NCBI GenBank assembly: GCA_032207245.1
Contig: CM063502.1
Coordinates: 134,643,573-134,707,572 of the forward strand
Direction: 5' to 3'
DNA length: 64,000 bases
Source of the DNA: Pardosa pseudoannulata
Lineage: Eukaryota; Arthropoda; Arachnida; Araneae; Lycosidae
Shown: piece by piece, positions 14,533 to 27,664 of the stretch
Layout of the letters: every line of letters starts with the position of its first letter
Numbering within the stretch: position 1 is the first letter of the stretch
Notes under the pieces: generated by a model
Seen by the model: only the letters and a program-made list of their open reading frames with translations
Databases searched by the model: none
Told to the model about the DNA's origin: nothing
Made by a program: the position numbers and the translations under genes

Positions 14533-15033
14533 TTAAAAATTAAATAAAGAAAACTTCAAGGGAATTAATGAGTACAGGGTGAAAGTAAAATAAGAATAAG
14601 TGCAGTTAAAGAAAACTAATTAATATTTACATTATAAGTTAATAGTTAAATATAATTTAAATATTCATATATTTTTAATTAAATATGCAAAAAAAGGTAA
14701 ATTTTTTGCAGCGTAACTGGGATTCTCACAGTTTTAAAATATTAAAAATTTTTCTTCTTATTATTATTTATTTTAGATTCCTTTAGAGCGAGCCTAAGTT
14801 CCAGAAAGCAGGTTCCATCTCACCCGGATTCCGATGACAATAGCCATATCAATAGTCAATGAGAAGTAGGGGAGTTAGACAATGGTAATTTAACTAAGCA
14901 TAGCTGAGCTTTACTGGAAGGTGTCAAAATCAGGTACTGAATTGGGGAGAACTCTGAATAGTATTGCGGAATCCAGTCGAATTAGGGTAAAGACTAGCTA
15001 GAATCGCCATTTGCTTCTTACGATTTTCAGGAT

Positions 15034-15216
15034 TCACATATTCGGTATGACCTTGGAGAACTTCTCTATCAAGTAGTGAACTTTTCCTATCGAGTTCTGA
15101 ACTTGACTGAAAAAATTCCCGTAGCCTTTACCTCTGTAGTACCTATCTTTTAGATTAGCTGCTACATTTAAATAAGATTGTCCATCATGTCCAGTTTTTA
15201 AAATTTCCATTTTCAC
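15034..15216 (-). other. Unassigned open frame in a GC-richer patch
   Basis: From the true ATG at about 15210 it reads MEILKTGHDGQSYLNVAANL and then a Gly/aromatic patch RYYRGKGYGNFFS before ending at TGA. A second frame stays open downstream with GHTEYVNPENRKKQMAILAS, which suggests a frameshifted older coding sequence covering about 14890-15216. The glycine-aromatic patch distantly recalls small structural proteins of Polinton-type elements, but this is speculation and nothing else of such an element is visible. Confidence 0.25.
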
Positions 15217-16641
15217 TTATTTTATAAAGCTATGTATTCATCTAAGCATGAAAATCCTTTAATTGGTGTTAATATGACAATTGTATTAGCTAAATATGAG
15301 TTGTAAAAATGCATTTGCTGATGATTTTTCTCAATAGAAAAATAAAATTTAGATGTTAGCAACGTAAAATATATTATTATTTCTTAAATTTTTCTTTATT
15401 CGTATTATCAAAATAAAATCTTTTATTGGATTATTTAATTTTAGAGATGGTTTTCAAAACTTAAGAAAAATTTTGTAGAACTGTAGAGAAAAATCTACTG
15501 TTAACTAAATGAATATCTATGGGTATCAATGTATAACGAAAAAAGATGTTTCATCATTTGGAATTTCACTATTAAAATACATAAAAATATCGTCTCTTTG
15601 CCTACAGCTATACATAATATACATCCATGATCTTATATACATTTATCTGCACATGGAATATAGTTACAATCAATTGTTACTAATTTTTATATAACTTTAT
15701 ATTTTATTAGCATTCTACTTTAGTTTGTATAAAAATTTAATATTGTAATTAGAAAAATCCAGTATACATAAAATTCTCTAAAACTTTATAAGTTTTTTAC
15801 AGTTAAGGAATAAACTTAGTGAAATATTCAGCTAAATAAATTTTAATTTAACATGAACTACTTATGTTGCTTTCAAAGTGTCCAACAAAAAATCCAAGTC
15901 GGTGGAGTGTTAAATAGTGTTTTATTTGACATGACCAAGATAAAATGTTACTTCTTGACAATTTCTAAGTCACTGGAAATATTTATTGTTAAGGCTTTAA
16001 AAATCGAAATCGAACTATCAAAGCAGTGAATATTTAAAGCCCTTTACTTTCCAAAGTGTACAAGGAAAAATATGGCATTTCTGTAGAATTATTTATGTTC
16101 GCGGGGAACAGTGGGTCAGTAAATTTTCTTTCAAAGATGTGAATCCATTAGAAGAATAGCGAGGTCCAAAGATGGGTGGGAGTAATCAACTAAAGTTTGT
16201 CTCATGGTTATTTTAAACCCCAAACAATTCTAAAGAAATGCTCATAGCAAAAATTGTCAGTGTTTAAGAAAATAATTTGTGTAAAAAGTATCGCATAGTA
16301 CAATTTATTCATGATTATACTTATTAGTTTATAAAATATTGAATCGGTATATAATTTGTACAGAGATCCATAAGGTAACTCCATTTTAAAAATTTTTCTT
16401 TATTTTTCCTAGTATTAATTTTATTTATAGAATATTTTACTCATTACTTGGATACTATTTACTATTGCTTGTTAATAGCAGTTTTAACGAAACCAAAAAT
16501 TTAAATATAATAATGAATTTTTAAAAAATATTCATTTTCTCATTTTGTTTCTGGAAGTTAACCGCATTCGCATCTGAGCAACTTATATCATCTTATTAGA
16601 AATAAATTATGCTTGTTATATAGCTGGATTATGTTATATGG

Positions 16642-16906
<265 letters not shown>

Positions 16907-17492
16907 ATTTTAGCTTGAAATTTCATTTTAAAATTTTAGCAAACATTCCATAGCTGTTTACAAAGCTATTCAATCAAATATTCTTTGATATTCATATGAA
17001 TTTACTCTTTGTTATCTACCATAAATTTTGTGTGGATTTCTTATTAACCGTTTAAACGCCGAAATAAGAAAGAATAGTCCCAATGGCTTGAAATTTGATT
17101 ATTATATTAATTAAGAGTATGTAAATACAATAAAGTTTTAAAATTAGGTTAAAATATTTTTTTTTGGTGTTTTTAGCCATGTTCTATTATTTTAACATTG
17201 GCGTGTTACATGATTATTTTTTGTATATTTTTAAAAGTTCCTAAAATAGTTAATTTAAAATCTGATAATTATAACATCTTAATAATAACTGTTTTGTTTA
17301 TTTATCTTTAAATAATGTACGATTGATAAATGTTATGACACTATTGAATTTATGCAATATTGTTACCGGGTTTTCTAATTCAGTTGGATTATCGAATTTC
17401 ATTTTTTTTGCATTTTACTACAGAGTTTTCAGTTTTTAGCTTCTTCTTGGACCTTGCACCCTATTTCTGAAATTTGTCGTTATCTGGAGTAC

Positions 17493-17702
17493 TTACATAT
17501 ATTTTTTAAAATGACATTGACCATTCCACACACCGAATGGCGTAGCAACATCTAAATTATTTTCATCAATATCTTCTCCATCGGTTATATCACCATGTTC
17601 ATCGCGATCTAACTGCCTAATACCTACATCTTCCAAATCAGAATCCGAAAGAGTTTCTAGAAAAGCCAGAGCATCTAGTATTGTAAGACATCTTTCAGAC
17701 AT
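17493..17702 (-). pseudogene. piggyBac-like transposase N-terminal fragment (relict B)
   Basis: Sixty-nine open codons begin MSERCLTILDALAFLETLSD and continue with an acidic segment (DLEDVG, DITDGEDIDENNLD) and VATPFGVWNG before a stop. An acidic, disordered N terminus ahead of the core is usual for piggyBac transposases. The downstream sequence matches relict A, including the WKK segment region, so this is the start of a formerly longer protein with the catalytic core deleted. No function is expected now. Confidence 0.6.
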
Positions 17703-18460
17703 GGTGTTATAGTTATGAAAACTTTATAACTGAAACACATAGAAAGCACACATGCAACTTTTATCCAATAAAACTATTAAGAAAAACTCTATCTCAAAAT
17801 AAACTGATAACTATTTCAGCAAACATATGCAATAAGATACCTTTTATGTGAAATAGCACTTGTCCCCAAAGGCACAGGTGAAAGCCCCCTCCCCCCCACA
17901 TGTTCAGCAACCTTATCAAAAAGAATTTCTTTCTATTGTTATGACTTTACTAAACTGAACATCAATGTCAAGTGCCAGTATTATAATCTTTTTGGAGTAT
18001 TGCAGCTTTACCTATTTATTTCCTTTAGAAAAGTTGCTATTCTTATCTAAATGCAAAAAGAAAGTAATGTTTGCAATATCATACAATGCTTTGCATATAC
18101 ATGAAAAATGAACACTTGAAACTCCAATGCTCCAATAATGGAACAGAGACGTAAAAGTGTAAATTTTACCTTTAAAATATAAAAATAAATTTTGCTTTGG
18201 TGTATTCCCTTTGGATAAGTTGTCTAATGATATATTTTAAAGCATTTCGTTATTCCCATTTAAACTGGAATTTTGTCAAATTTAATTGACAGGGAGAGTA
18301 AAATGGACAAAATATGGTAAAATTAAAAAAAAAATTAAAAAATAATTATCTAAACAAAACAAAACTTATTGTAAAAAATACCTTATAATGTCATATTCAA
18401 TTGATGTAAAAGCTATATTGATAAGACTTTTTTTACATGCGAATTTTTTATTTTAAATAT

Positions 18461-18486
18461 CATGTTCCATTATTGGAACATTGGAG
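18461..18486. repeat. Subterminal inverted motif of piggyBac-like relict B
   Basis: CATGTTCCATTATTGGAACA sits about 10-35 bp inside the element end and is the reverse complement of the left motif in relict A. A second copy lies at 18124-18146 and a decayed one at 17178-17205 near the other end. Confidence 0.6.
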
Positions 18487-18499
18487 GGTAAACGGTTAA

Positions 18500-20574
18500 C
18501 TCAAATTTTTGGAAATCGCTAAAACTTCTTTACTCAACAATTATTTAAATATATTAATGCAATGGCATTTTGATATCGACATTTTGTATAACGATTATTA
18601 TTTCTTACTGTAAAACACGTTTTATATATTGTAACATCTCCAGCTAAGTGGAGCTTAATAAGGCTATTCGAGATCTTTAAATCAGACTAATATTTACTAT
18701 TAGATTACATACAAATGAAACTATGAAGGTAAGATTTCATTACAAGATGCAATGATCGTTGCATAACTAAATTCAAAACTCTAGACCAAGATTTCGTTTA
18801 ACAGGAATCAGTTTGTAAATTATTTGCAGATCTGGTGGCACTGCCTATGTTGTCCACTCTGAAATCAAATAGAAATAAGTAAACAGCTAAGCTGAGTTAT
18901 GGAACTTTCTCCAGGGATATTAATTCAAAAACTAATCCATGGAAACGGTCTCTTCACTACGGACGAGCAGGAAAATTGGTTCAATAAATAAGTGACGTCT
19001 TCGGAGCTGTGTGCTCTAAAATAACGAGGATGCACTAAGGTCCTCTAGGCAATAACTGCGACTGTAAAAAAAAAAAAAAAACTCGGAGTTCTGAACTAAC
19101 TTCCAACAGGAAATCAAACTCCCAAATCTTCGTCGATGCGGACACTAACTCAGTATGGACGTTAGTGGGGAAAGTTAGAGGGGGGAAAGACGCTTACCCA
19201 TTTTCCTCGATGCTATTAGTAGAGTCCCACGCGGGGAAGTGGATCGGCCAAAAGATGACCGGAGCCCCAAACTCTAGTCTTTTGATAAGGAGTCTGCCAG
19301 CTAATTTTCTTTTCGAAAGGGCAAGATTTCTGGGGTTCGAGATGAGGGCGTCATCAGACACTCGTTGCGTTTTTAATTTTATAGATCAGCTAGCCTAAAA
19401 CATATGTAGACAGGCATCCAGAAGTACACGAAAGTTCTCAGTAATCGAGAACATACGTGACAAATCCATGTAATAGTATTTAGCCGATGACGACTGCACA
19501 CAAGAGAACAAAGGGCTAAAGAAACAGGGCACCTTTTACATAATAGAGGGGTTTTCTGTGTAGGATCGCCTTTGTTCGAACGTCCGTTGCTATTTAATGG
19601 TTTTTAAAAAGGTTTCCCATATAATATATCTGTAATTAGCTTCTTCATACTTTTAAAATTAAAACTGGAGACACTCTCTCTGAACCTAAGGGTTTTCTTA
19701 AAAAGGATTATAGAACACTGAACACACCTGAATAATCTTTACAGATTGATTATATTCTACTAAACCAAGTCCTTTAATAGTGGAAAATGCATTTCTTGTT
19801 CACCAAAGCCACGCCCTTTTTTACCAGATGCCTTTCTTCTGAAGGGCAACAGGTGAGCTCCAGAAGGTAGGGAAGATGATGTGACGAATTCATTATAACA
19901 TATAGGAGGGCTTACATATATTTCTAGATTCTTTTCTCTTGTAGCATTGTCTGATAATATTTCTTATATCTTTCCACCAAATATTTTATTTTAAACCATT
20001 TTTCCAATCAAGGGTATTTCTTTCATGAAACGATATTTGAATATCACATTGGATTCCCACTTTTTTTTTCTTTCACAGTGTTATTAAACAATGTCACGTT
20101 CGTCTGCTAAAATTCATATATTTAAAATTGGCGTTAAAGGGTCCCAAGACAATCAAATTTCCGCAATTTTAGATTTATTTTTATTCTTTATATATTAAAC
20201 TAGAAATATGTCTACACATTTTGGTATCATTACTTTTGCCATATCCCCAGTTGAACAATAATCAGAATGAATTAAAAGCAGAGTGGAAATGACACGTAAT
20301 TTGCATTACGTGACAAGTTCCTACATAATTTAAGCTTCAAAATACTTTTTTCCCATTTTCGTATTTTTTAGGTTGTGCACGTGCATGTGGTATCTTACGC
20401 ACTAACACCTTCATGAGAACCTCTGTACTTTTCTACATACATACGACCTATACACGGATAATTTACTTACTATCAATATTTTTTTAAATATTTGACATTA
20501 AATTTTTGGTTTATTTCTTTCTTTTTAATTCCTATTGTAATTTAATTTACGCATAAATAAACTCTATTTGGATG
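18500..20574. other. Intergenic, with an unexplained GC-richer block at about 18840-19420
   Basis: The block 18840-19420 is close to balanced in base composition, contains a 17-base A run near 19065-19081 and an open frame at 19165-19398 (MGKVRGGKDAYPFSSMLLVE...). That length is unremarkable given the local composition. I recognise no protein, RNA gene or transposon terminus. Another mild GC-rich patch lies at 19800-19880. The rest is AT-rich. Confidence 0.4.
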
Positions 20575-20705
20575 TTAACCAGTGAAAGCACGCACCGGGC
20601 CTTTGAGGCCCGGGCGTCATAAAAACATTCCACTCAAAATAACCTAATAGAAATAAACTTCCCAAATTTTCAGTAGCTGCCTTATAGGTCTTTTAGACCC
20701 CAATA
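20575..20705 (+). mobile_element. Possible piggyBac-like terminus with hairpins
   Basis: TTAA at about 20575-20578 is followed by CCAGTGAAAGCACGCACC and then the palindrome CGGGCC-TTTGA-GGCCCG. A second small hairpin, GGTC-TTTTA-GACC, is near 20686-20698. Arrangement of TTAA, CC start and a GGGCC/GGCCC hairpin is seen at the ends of some piggyBac elements. No matching right end is found, so the element would be truncated. Confidence 0.3.
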
Positions 20706-21334
20706 ACATGCATTGCCGCAATTATCACTGTATATTTTTTTCAGAAAGAGATACTTTAGTTTATTCAGACACCAAAAACCTAGTGCCCGCACATGCACTT
20801 TTGTGTTTTTATTTAGTGCTTTTGGTCGAAGGGGAGGTGCTGTCAAAAATACATTGCTATTTGATTAAAGTGATGAAATATAAATATGTGATTTAAGTTT
20901 ATAACTCATGTCTTATGCTTATGCTTTTAAAATGCTAATATAAAATGATTTACAGTCCAAAATTCTTTCAAATTTCAAATTTTAAATAATCCAAAATATA
21001 TTTTAATCTTGTAATGAGTTGTTTATGGTAATACAAATTTTCTGTTTATCAACATAAGAAATTTTGTTGGTATTTGGCTGAGGAAAGTTGTCCCGTTCAC
21101 GTTCTCCTGTAACTGCAGGTAGCACTCGTCCTTGCCGAATAAATGATGGTATTTTAAAGATAAAGTTTCATTAATTATATTATATGAAATAAATTGTACT
21201 AAAAAAGTAAAATGTTTTCTGAAGTCTAGCGGCAAGATTATCTTTAATATTTGCATTCTGTTACTGGACACGTGAAAAAATTCAATCTAACACTATTTTT
21301 AAATAATGAACGCTATATATTTTCAAGTGAAAAC

Positions 21335-21337
<3 letters not shown>
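20706..21337. other. Intergenic, nothing recognised
   Basis: Short open frames at 20708-20896 (plus) and 21023-21271 (minus) show no known motif. AT-rich otherwise. Confidence 0.4.

Positions 21338-21402
<65 letters not shown>
21338..21402. repeat. (TA)n microsatellite
   Basis: About 32 uninterrupted TA units. Confidence 0.97.
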
Positions 21403-21403
<1 letters not shown>

Positions 21404-21924
21404 CCGCCAATAATATCAGTTAAATTGGAGTCTTAAAGAATGTTTTTAATTCCGAAAAAAGTTAATTTATGTTCCTTTTTTTCTCATTAATAGTCCTGGA
21501 ACCTTTTAAGCATTCAAACATTATTTAGGTATAATTTACACTTTGCGTATTTTCCTGAAAAGTAATAAATCAGGACTTTATTAAAATAAAAAAAGAAACT
21601 GAATCTGTATGATTGTTTTTCAAAATGCATATGTCCAATATTTTTCCGTTTATATACTTGATTTAAATGTGTACTCTCTTTTGTGAGATCGAACATTCTT
21701 AGCACATCTTCTAATTGTTTTATTCATTCTTAATTGTTCTAATCAGTAAATAGTAGCTTTTACTATGAGATCCCTTGGTCAGCTATACATCCCCTTTCCC
21801 ATTTTAATATTAACAAAAGAATGTTACTCAAAATGTATTATCACTTTTTCATACTTCCTTCTGTACGAAAATAATAACAGCTCACTATATTTGTAAAACT
21901 GGAATGTCTGTTTTTCTTTTCAAG

Positions 21925-22345
21925 AAACTGTCGATGGAGTGTACGTAGGTATGCTTGTTTTGACAGAAGTTTTCACTGGCCTTATATTAGGAACAGTGAT
22001 TATGCTGCTTTATTTATGATATTATTGGAATAAGTGTGTTTTATTGTTATATTTGTTGTTCGGTCGAGCTCTGCTCATGCCGCACTAACTCGCCGCCAGC
22101 TTGATCATGTGACCAAAAATGCTCTTGAGTAGTGTAGTTCCAGATTTCAAGGGAGTATATGCGGTGTTAATCCTGATGCTTTGATGGTTCAATTTTGAAC
22201 TAGTGTGGGTTTTTAACCCCCATTTTCTATGTTTTAATTCAAGTGCGGATTTATTCCCCTTTTCTTCTACATATGTTTTGGTTGTGTTAAAAAATAATTA
22301 AAAAGACTTTGGTGAATTCAAGTTCTTATACACACACCAAACATT
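21925..22345 (+). mobile_element. Possible solo LTR or LTR fragment
   Basis: The segment begins TGTCGATGGAGTGTACGT, contains a GC-rich stretch with GCCGCACTAACTCGCCGCC, a late polyadenylation-like AATTAAAAAG, and ends in CACACACC close to AAAC, while AAAC also precedes the TGT. This order (TG start, GC-rich middle, A-rich signal, CA-type end) suggests an LTR. The right border is not canonical and no internal retroelement sequence adjoins it. Low confidence. Confidence 0.25.
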
Positions 22346-22499
22346 TGTACTATTACAAAACTGTGATTTTCGTTTATACATTTCAAGGTAACAAGAGTAA
22401 ATAATGAGTATTGGGAAAATTTTAGAGGAATAAAATAAATGTATATTTTATATTTATCCACTGTTTTCAAAATACTTCAAAACCTATAAAATACTACTG

Positions 22500-22577
22500 T
22501 AATTTTTACTGTGGGGGAAGGGGTGGCATTTTACATTTTTTTTTCGGAGTGGTAAATCTTCTAGTGCCGGCCCTGCA
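22500..22577 (-). mobile_element. hAT-like terminal fragment
   Basis: On the minus strand the end reads CAGGGCCGGCACTAGAAG. It then runs toward lower coordinates through ATTTACCACTCC and a C-rich CCACCCCTTCCCCC stretch. CAGGGCCGGC with a following CCNCCC-rich subterminal region is typical of one large group of hAT elements. The other end is not found. Confidence 0.5.
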
Positions 22578-23372
<795 letters not shown>

Positions 23373-23685
23373 ATATTATACTATATATTTTAATGACAGT
23401 ATTAATATTAAACAATTAAATATTAACATTAAATTTTGTATAATTTTTACAAAATTTTAAATGTTAGTTAATAAAAGTTAAAAATATAGGAAAATATAAA
23501 TGACTCATTTCTGCTTAGCCATTCACCCTCCGAAAATAAATGGTAGGTACAGCTCTAGAAAAATAATTCTGTAAAAAGGTTTTTGAATCCCCAATAGAAA
23601 TTATTTTATACTACTATTCTTTAATTAATCATTTTAGATAATTTTCTATCGAAAGCAAATAGAAATGAGTGCCCTATGCCTATAA

Positions 23686-23770
23686 CAGTGGTTCCCAATC
23701 ACTTTTAGTTCCCGGTACCCTTAATAAGTCATAATTTTTCCACTCCACCCACAGTCAAAATATTAGTCTA
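23686..23770 (+). mobile_element. hAT-like (Charlie-type) left terminus
   Basis: CAGTGGTTCCCAATCACTTT followed by CCCGGTACCC and CTCCACCC closely follows the start of many Charlie-type hAT elements (CAGTGGTTCTCAA...ACCCC). The right end and an 8-bp duplication of GCCTATAA are not found, so it is either truncated or its right end has decayed. Confidence 0.45.
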
Positions 23771-24599
23771 TCTAATGTAGCTGCAGTTATCATGATATAA
23801 AAAATATGACAAGAAATTAAAGTCATTTTAAATTAGCAAATAATTTTTTCAAACATACTCATCGTTTATATAATTAATGGGATATGTGTGCTTGTTGTTC
23901 GCTTCACAAATTACCAAACTGGGTATAACTATCCTAGTTAAATTATTTGTAAAATAATTGTTACATATCTGATTAAGAATAATGTTTAAGCATAATTTTA
24001 CTGTATTATAAAAATTATACTTCACAGTTCTGTTTCATATCATAAAAAAATATTGTGAATATAAATCAGTAGATCTTATTTGTTCTCTGGGTGTGTTATA
24101 GTTGTCTAATATTTAACACTTTTCCCACTGTCCCGAAGTGCCTTGTGAACAAGTCCAGCTGGTGTATATGTTATACTTTAATATAGGCATCATTTAAGCA
24201 AATTTACTATCTTGAGTAAAAATAAGTGTATCTTAGTTGCAGATATTAAACCTCAAGTAGGTTCACGTTTATAATTTTGTAGATACATTCTACAAAACTC
24301 TGCTGGAATAAGGATAAATAAGTAGACTGCTGTCTTTCTGTAAAGGAACTCATGAGATCGTATCATATAGTTAAACTGGATGTTTGTAGCTTTTCAAATT
24401 CTGTATTAAAAAGTAGGTACCAGTCTAAATACACTTCTGTCGCAAAATCATCCTAGCATTCCGTGTGAAAATTCTTGTGTTTAGTTGAGATTATGTAGAA
24501 TACGGGATATCTGTCTTAATTAGCACAGTTACTGAGAGATAGTTTGTTTGAAATATTTCACTTGGCCTTATCATATGTATTTTATCTTCATTTGAAACA

Positions 24600-25200
24600 G
24601 TGCAGCATGTACCTGTCAGGAGTAACCCTATGCTGGAAGAAGCCGGGCGCTTACTCAAGGCGGTATATTTTAAAGGCGGCATTTGAGTATTATTAAACAA
24701 AAAAGAAAAACAAATGAAAACTTTAAAACAAATTTCAACTTTAAATCTTGCAATAAATCTACTTGTTGCTTTAATAGTTTTTCTTTTAATTTGTCAAGAA
24801 ATGTGGCAAGTAGAAGAGTTTCTCAAAATTAAAATTAATAAAATTTTTCTTATGGTCCGAAACTCTTTAAGATATGTTGAATGGTTCAGCTACATTGGTT
24901 GTTGAACATGAATTAACCGTACAAATTGATTTAAAATAATAAGAAAAAATTGCAGAATACAAAATAGTCAGAAAAAAATTAGTTTTTTTGCCTATTTGTT
25001 TAGAATTTGAATTCATTTTATTTTTTAAAATTATTTTATGGTTTTTAATAAATATATGTTTTTGTTCCGCCATTTCTTGTTTCAAATTTTATAGACTTGT
25101 ATATATATCAACAATTTATAGCTTATAATATTAATTTTTATATCTAGGAAAGGGGGCGGTATTTTTGCTTAGGGCGGCAAAACTCTTAGAGCCGGCACTG
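24600..25200 (+). mobile_element. hAT-like relict with transposase remnant
   Basis: The right end at 25200 reads, reversed, CAGTGCCGGCTCTAAGAG and continues with TTGCCGCCC and TACCGCCCCC, the CCGCC-rich subterminal pattern of hAT elements ending in CAGTGCCGGC. It encloses a frameshifted hAT transposase C terminus (24780-24990). On the left, AAGGCGGTATATTTTAAAGG at 24657-24676 repeats the right subterminal pattern in direct, not inverted, orientation, so the left end is rearranged or belongs to another copy. No matching target duplication of TACAGAAT is seen. Confidence 0.55.
24780..24990 (+). pseudogene. hAT transposase C-terminal dimerisation region, frameshifted
   Basis: In one frame VRNSLR ends at about 24873. 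After a 1-base shift the next frame reads LNGSATLVVEHEL (24877-24915), then TVQIDLK, two stop codons and EKIAEYKIVRKK. The pattern RxSLRLxGLAxLxxEHEL followed by a Phe/Ile-Asp position and a basic IxxFAxxKxRK-like tail is the hAT dimerisation C terminus found in zinc-finger MYM-type/hAT proteins. With one frameshift and two stops it is dead. It supports the hAT call for the surrounding element. Confidence 0.6.
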
Positions 25201-25885
25201 TACAGAATACCTATAGCAAAATGTTAATTTGTATTCCCTTACGTGATAACAATTTTACCCTTACACAAACCTTGTAAAATTTTATAGTCTGCAATCAATG
25301 TAAAAATAATTCTATATTTGAAATCCCTCCAAATGCTTAAAATATGTAAGTTTCGTATAGGTCTATTATCCATATAAAACATGTTCAATACTATATCAAT
25401 CCATAGGATGTCTAATTCATTGCTCCTTATCTAAACCTTGAAATATAGTAATAATTTATTGATGTATTTTTATAGTCTGCTATAGTTTTTTTTTTTTAAT
25501 TTTTCATAATATCTTTACTAAACTTTATGGTTTTCTAGTTATAAACATAAGGAAAGATATAATTCGTTCCGTATTGGCACTTTATGTTTTAATTAAATAA
25601 ATTACAGACTTATCATCGAATATTTACCTGATTTTTCACCTTCTCTAAAAAGGTGTCAACTGAAAAATGGATTAAACATTGATTATTGGAAACCGATATA
25701 AAACTTACTGGGATGCTCGTACAGCCAGTAACTGAGATATACTTTTAATTATATAGATTTTAGCAAGTGTGATCAAATGGCAGTAGATGCAATTATTAAA
25801 GTTTCCTGGTCTGCGGCGAAAGTTTTGACGAAAATTAACGTTACATTTAGTATAGTAAATATAATATGTATTTTTTTAACCTGAA
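25201..25885. other. Intergenic, nothing recognised
   Basis: AT-rich, no supported gene, RNA or element end. Confidence 0.4.
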
Positions 25886-26046
<161 letters not shown>

Positions 26047-27055
26047 GTACGAGTGTGTATAGCCCGCGGATTATTCTGCTAAGACTTGGATATCAAACTA
26101 GGCATCATATACACTGACTGTCATTTTCACCGCCAAAAGGTTGGAAACCTCAAAATCGAATCGACTAAATTATATATGTATATATGTGTGTGTAATATTC
26201 TAATTTTGAAGAAAAGGGTATCTTAATTTTATCGGGAAATAAATAAAAGAAATTACAAACTCTCATATTGATGCATTTAGTATCTTTTCAACAGTTGTTG
26301 GACATGAATCTAGTTATAAATTTATATTTTTATGTTCATACAAAGAAAATAACTTTTAAACAAATTAAAACAAACTCATTTTTTAAATTTGCATGTATAG
26401 CCTACAAATATTTAAAAGACAGACATCAATAGTTATACATTTGTAAGGAAAGATGAAAAAGTAAATATAGAATAATTTAAATATTTATAAATATCTACAG
26501 AAACTATAGTTTTTCAAATGGTCTTCTACTGTAGAACATTTTTCCTTCAACTTTAGAAAGATGCCACACATATACATTGAAAAAAAATTTAAATGCTTTT
26601 CACTCAAAAAGTTAGACATGTTGAGAAACGTAAAAACATTATCAGAAAGCTGTTTCGAATTTCGAGAAAAAGCTTAACCTGAGTCTAAAAGTGTATTGTT
26701 ACTATAGTAAAGAGCGTAGCATCTTAAAAAAGGCTTTTTTTTTAATGATGCATGTAAAGAAATGAACTAATGTGTAATTTTATTTATGTAGATTGCAAGC
26801 TGAGCATACCATGCATTGACTCTATTTGGCGTCCCCTGAAAGTACATTAAACATCAATTGTTAAAATAAAAAATAGTTAAATTTTGAGAAATAACCTATA
26901 CCAATATACGATACATAAACATATACCCTAAGCTAATTTCGTGAAATTCATGGATGTTTTTGCATTTCGATCCATTGAGTAATTTTGAGATTGTGCAAAC
27001 AGACAAGGAAATTTCTAATGCTCCATTAAATAAATATGATATACAAAAATTGTAG

Positions 27056-27056
<1 letters not shown>
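26047..27056. other. Intergenic, nothing recognised
   Basis: AT-rich with no gene, RNA or transposon end that I can support. Confidence 0.4.

Positions 27057-27107
<51 letters not shown>
27057..27107. repeat. (TA)n microsatellite
   Basis: About 25 uninterrupted TA units. Confidence 0.97.
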
Positions 27108-27109
<2 letters not shown>

Positions 27110-27383
27110 AATGAAAAATTTCTGAAAGACCACCTCTTATAAAACCCATTTATTTTTAGTCTATAATTTTTGCTAAATGGTCCTTCATTAGACTGCTACC
27201 TTTTTTCCGTCTCTTTTTCTAAAAAAAAAAACACTTTTTAGCTAATCTAGTAACGGTTTGAATTAATTTCATGGGTTAAACTGAAAATTCCTCTGTTCTC
27301 CGGACAAGAGGTTTAGATAGTTTAGTGGGAAAGTACTATTGTCCCCTTTTCTGGAATTGAATGACTGATGGATCACTCTTAAA

Positions 27384-27404
27384 GGGCGATGGGGAGGGAG
27401 GGGG
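27384..27404 (+). other. Potential G-quadruplex
   Basis: GGG-CGAT-GGGG-A-GGG-A-GGGGG meets the four-tract, short-loop rule. It is an isolated G-rich spot in AT-rich DNA, about 280 bp before the open frame at 27665. Confidence 0.5.
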
Positions 27405-27664
27405 AGAAAGCAGGCACCCTATGAAGTGCAGGTGTGCTTTTTAGAAATCCTGAATGCAGCTTTAACACAATACAGTTGTTTTTCTCAGAAAGATTGTCAC
27501 TTGTTATATTATATTTAACAGTGAAAGTTAAATTCACTAACGTTTAGTTAACATTCCCCTAAAATTTAGTTATCCCAATACGTATCTGTCTCGAACTGAC
27601 TCTTGTGTTTTTCTTTCTGTGAATTTTAATTCTATGCAGCGTACACACAGAAGTTGTATTAACT

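Larger units (their letters stand above)
17044..18499 (-). mobile_element. piggyBac-like relict B
   Basis: TTAA borders lie at 17044-17047 and 18496-18499. Read on the minus strand, the 5' end is CCGTTTACCCTCCAATGTTC and the 3' end, reversed, is CCGTTTAAACGCCGAAATAA, so the inverted ends share CCGTTTA. At 1,456 bp it is longer than relict A and keeps the region upstream of the start codon. It still lacks most of the transposase. Three copies of the TGTTCCAATAATGGAACA-type motif lie near the ends and internally. Relicts A and B are inverted relative to each other about 7 kb apart. Confidence 0.78.
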
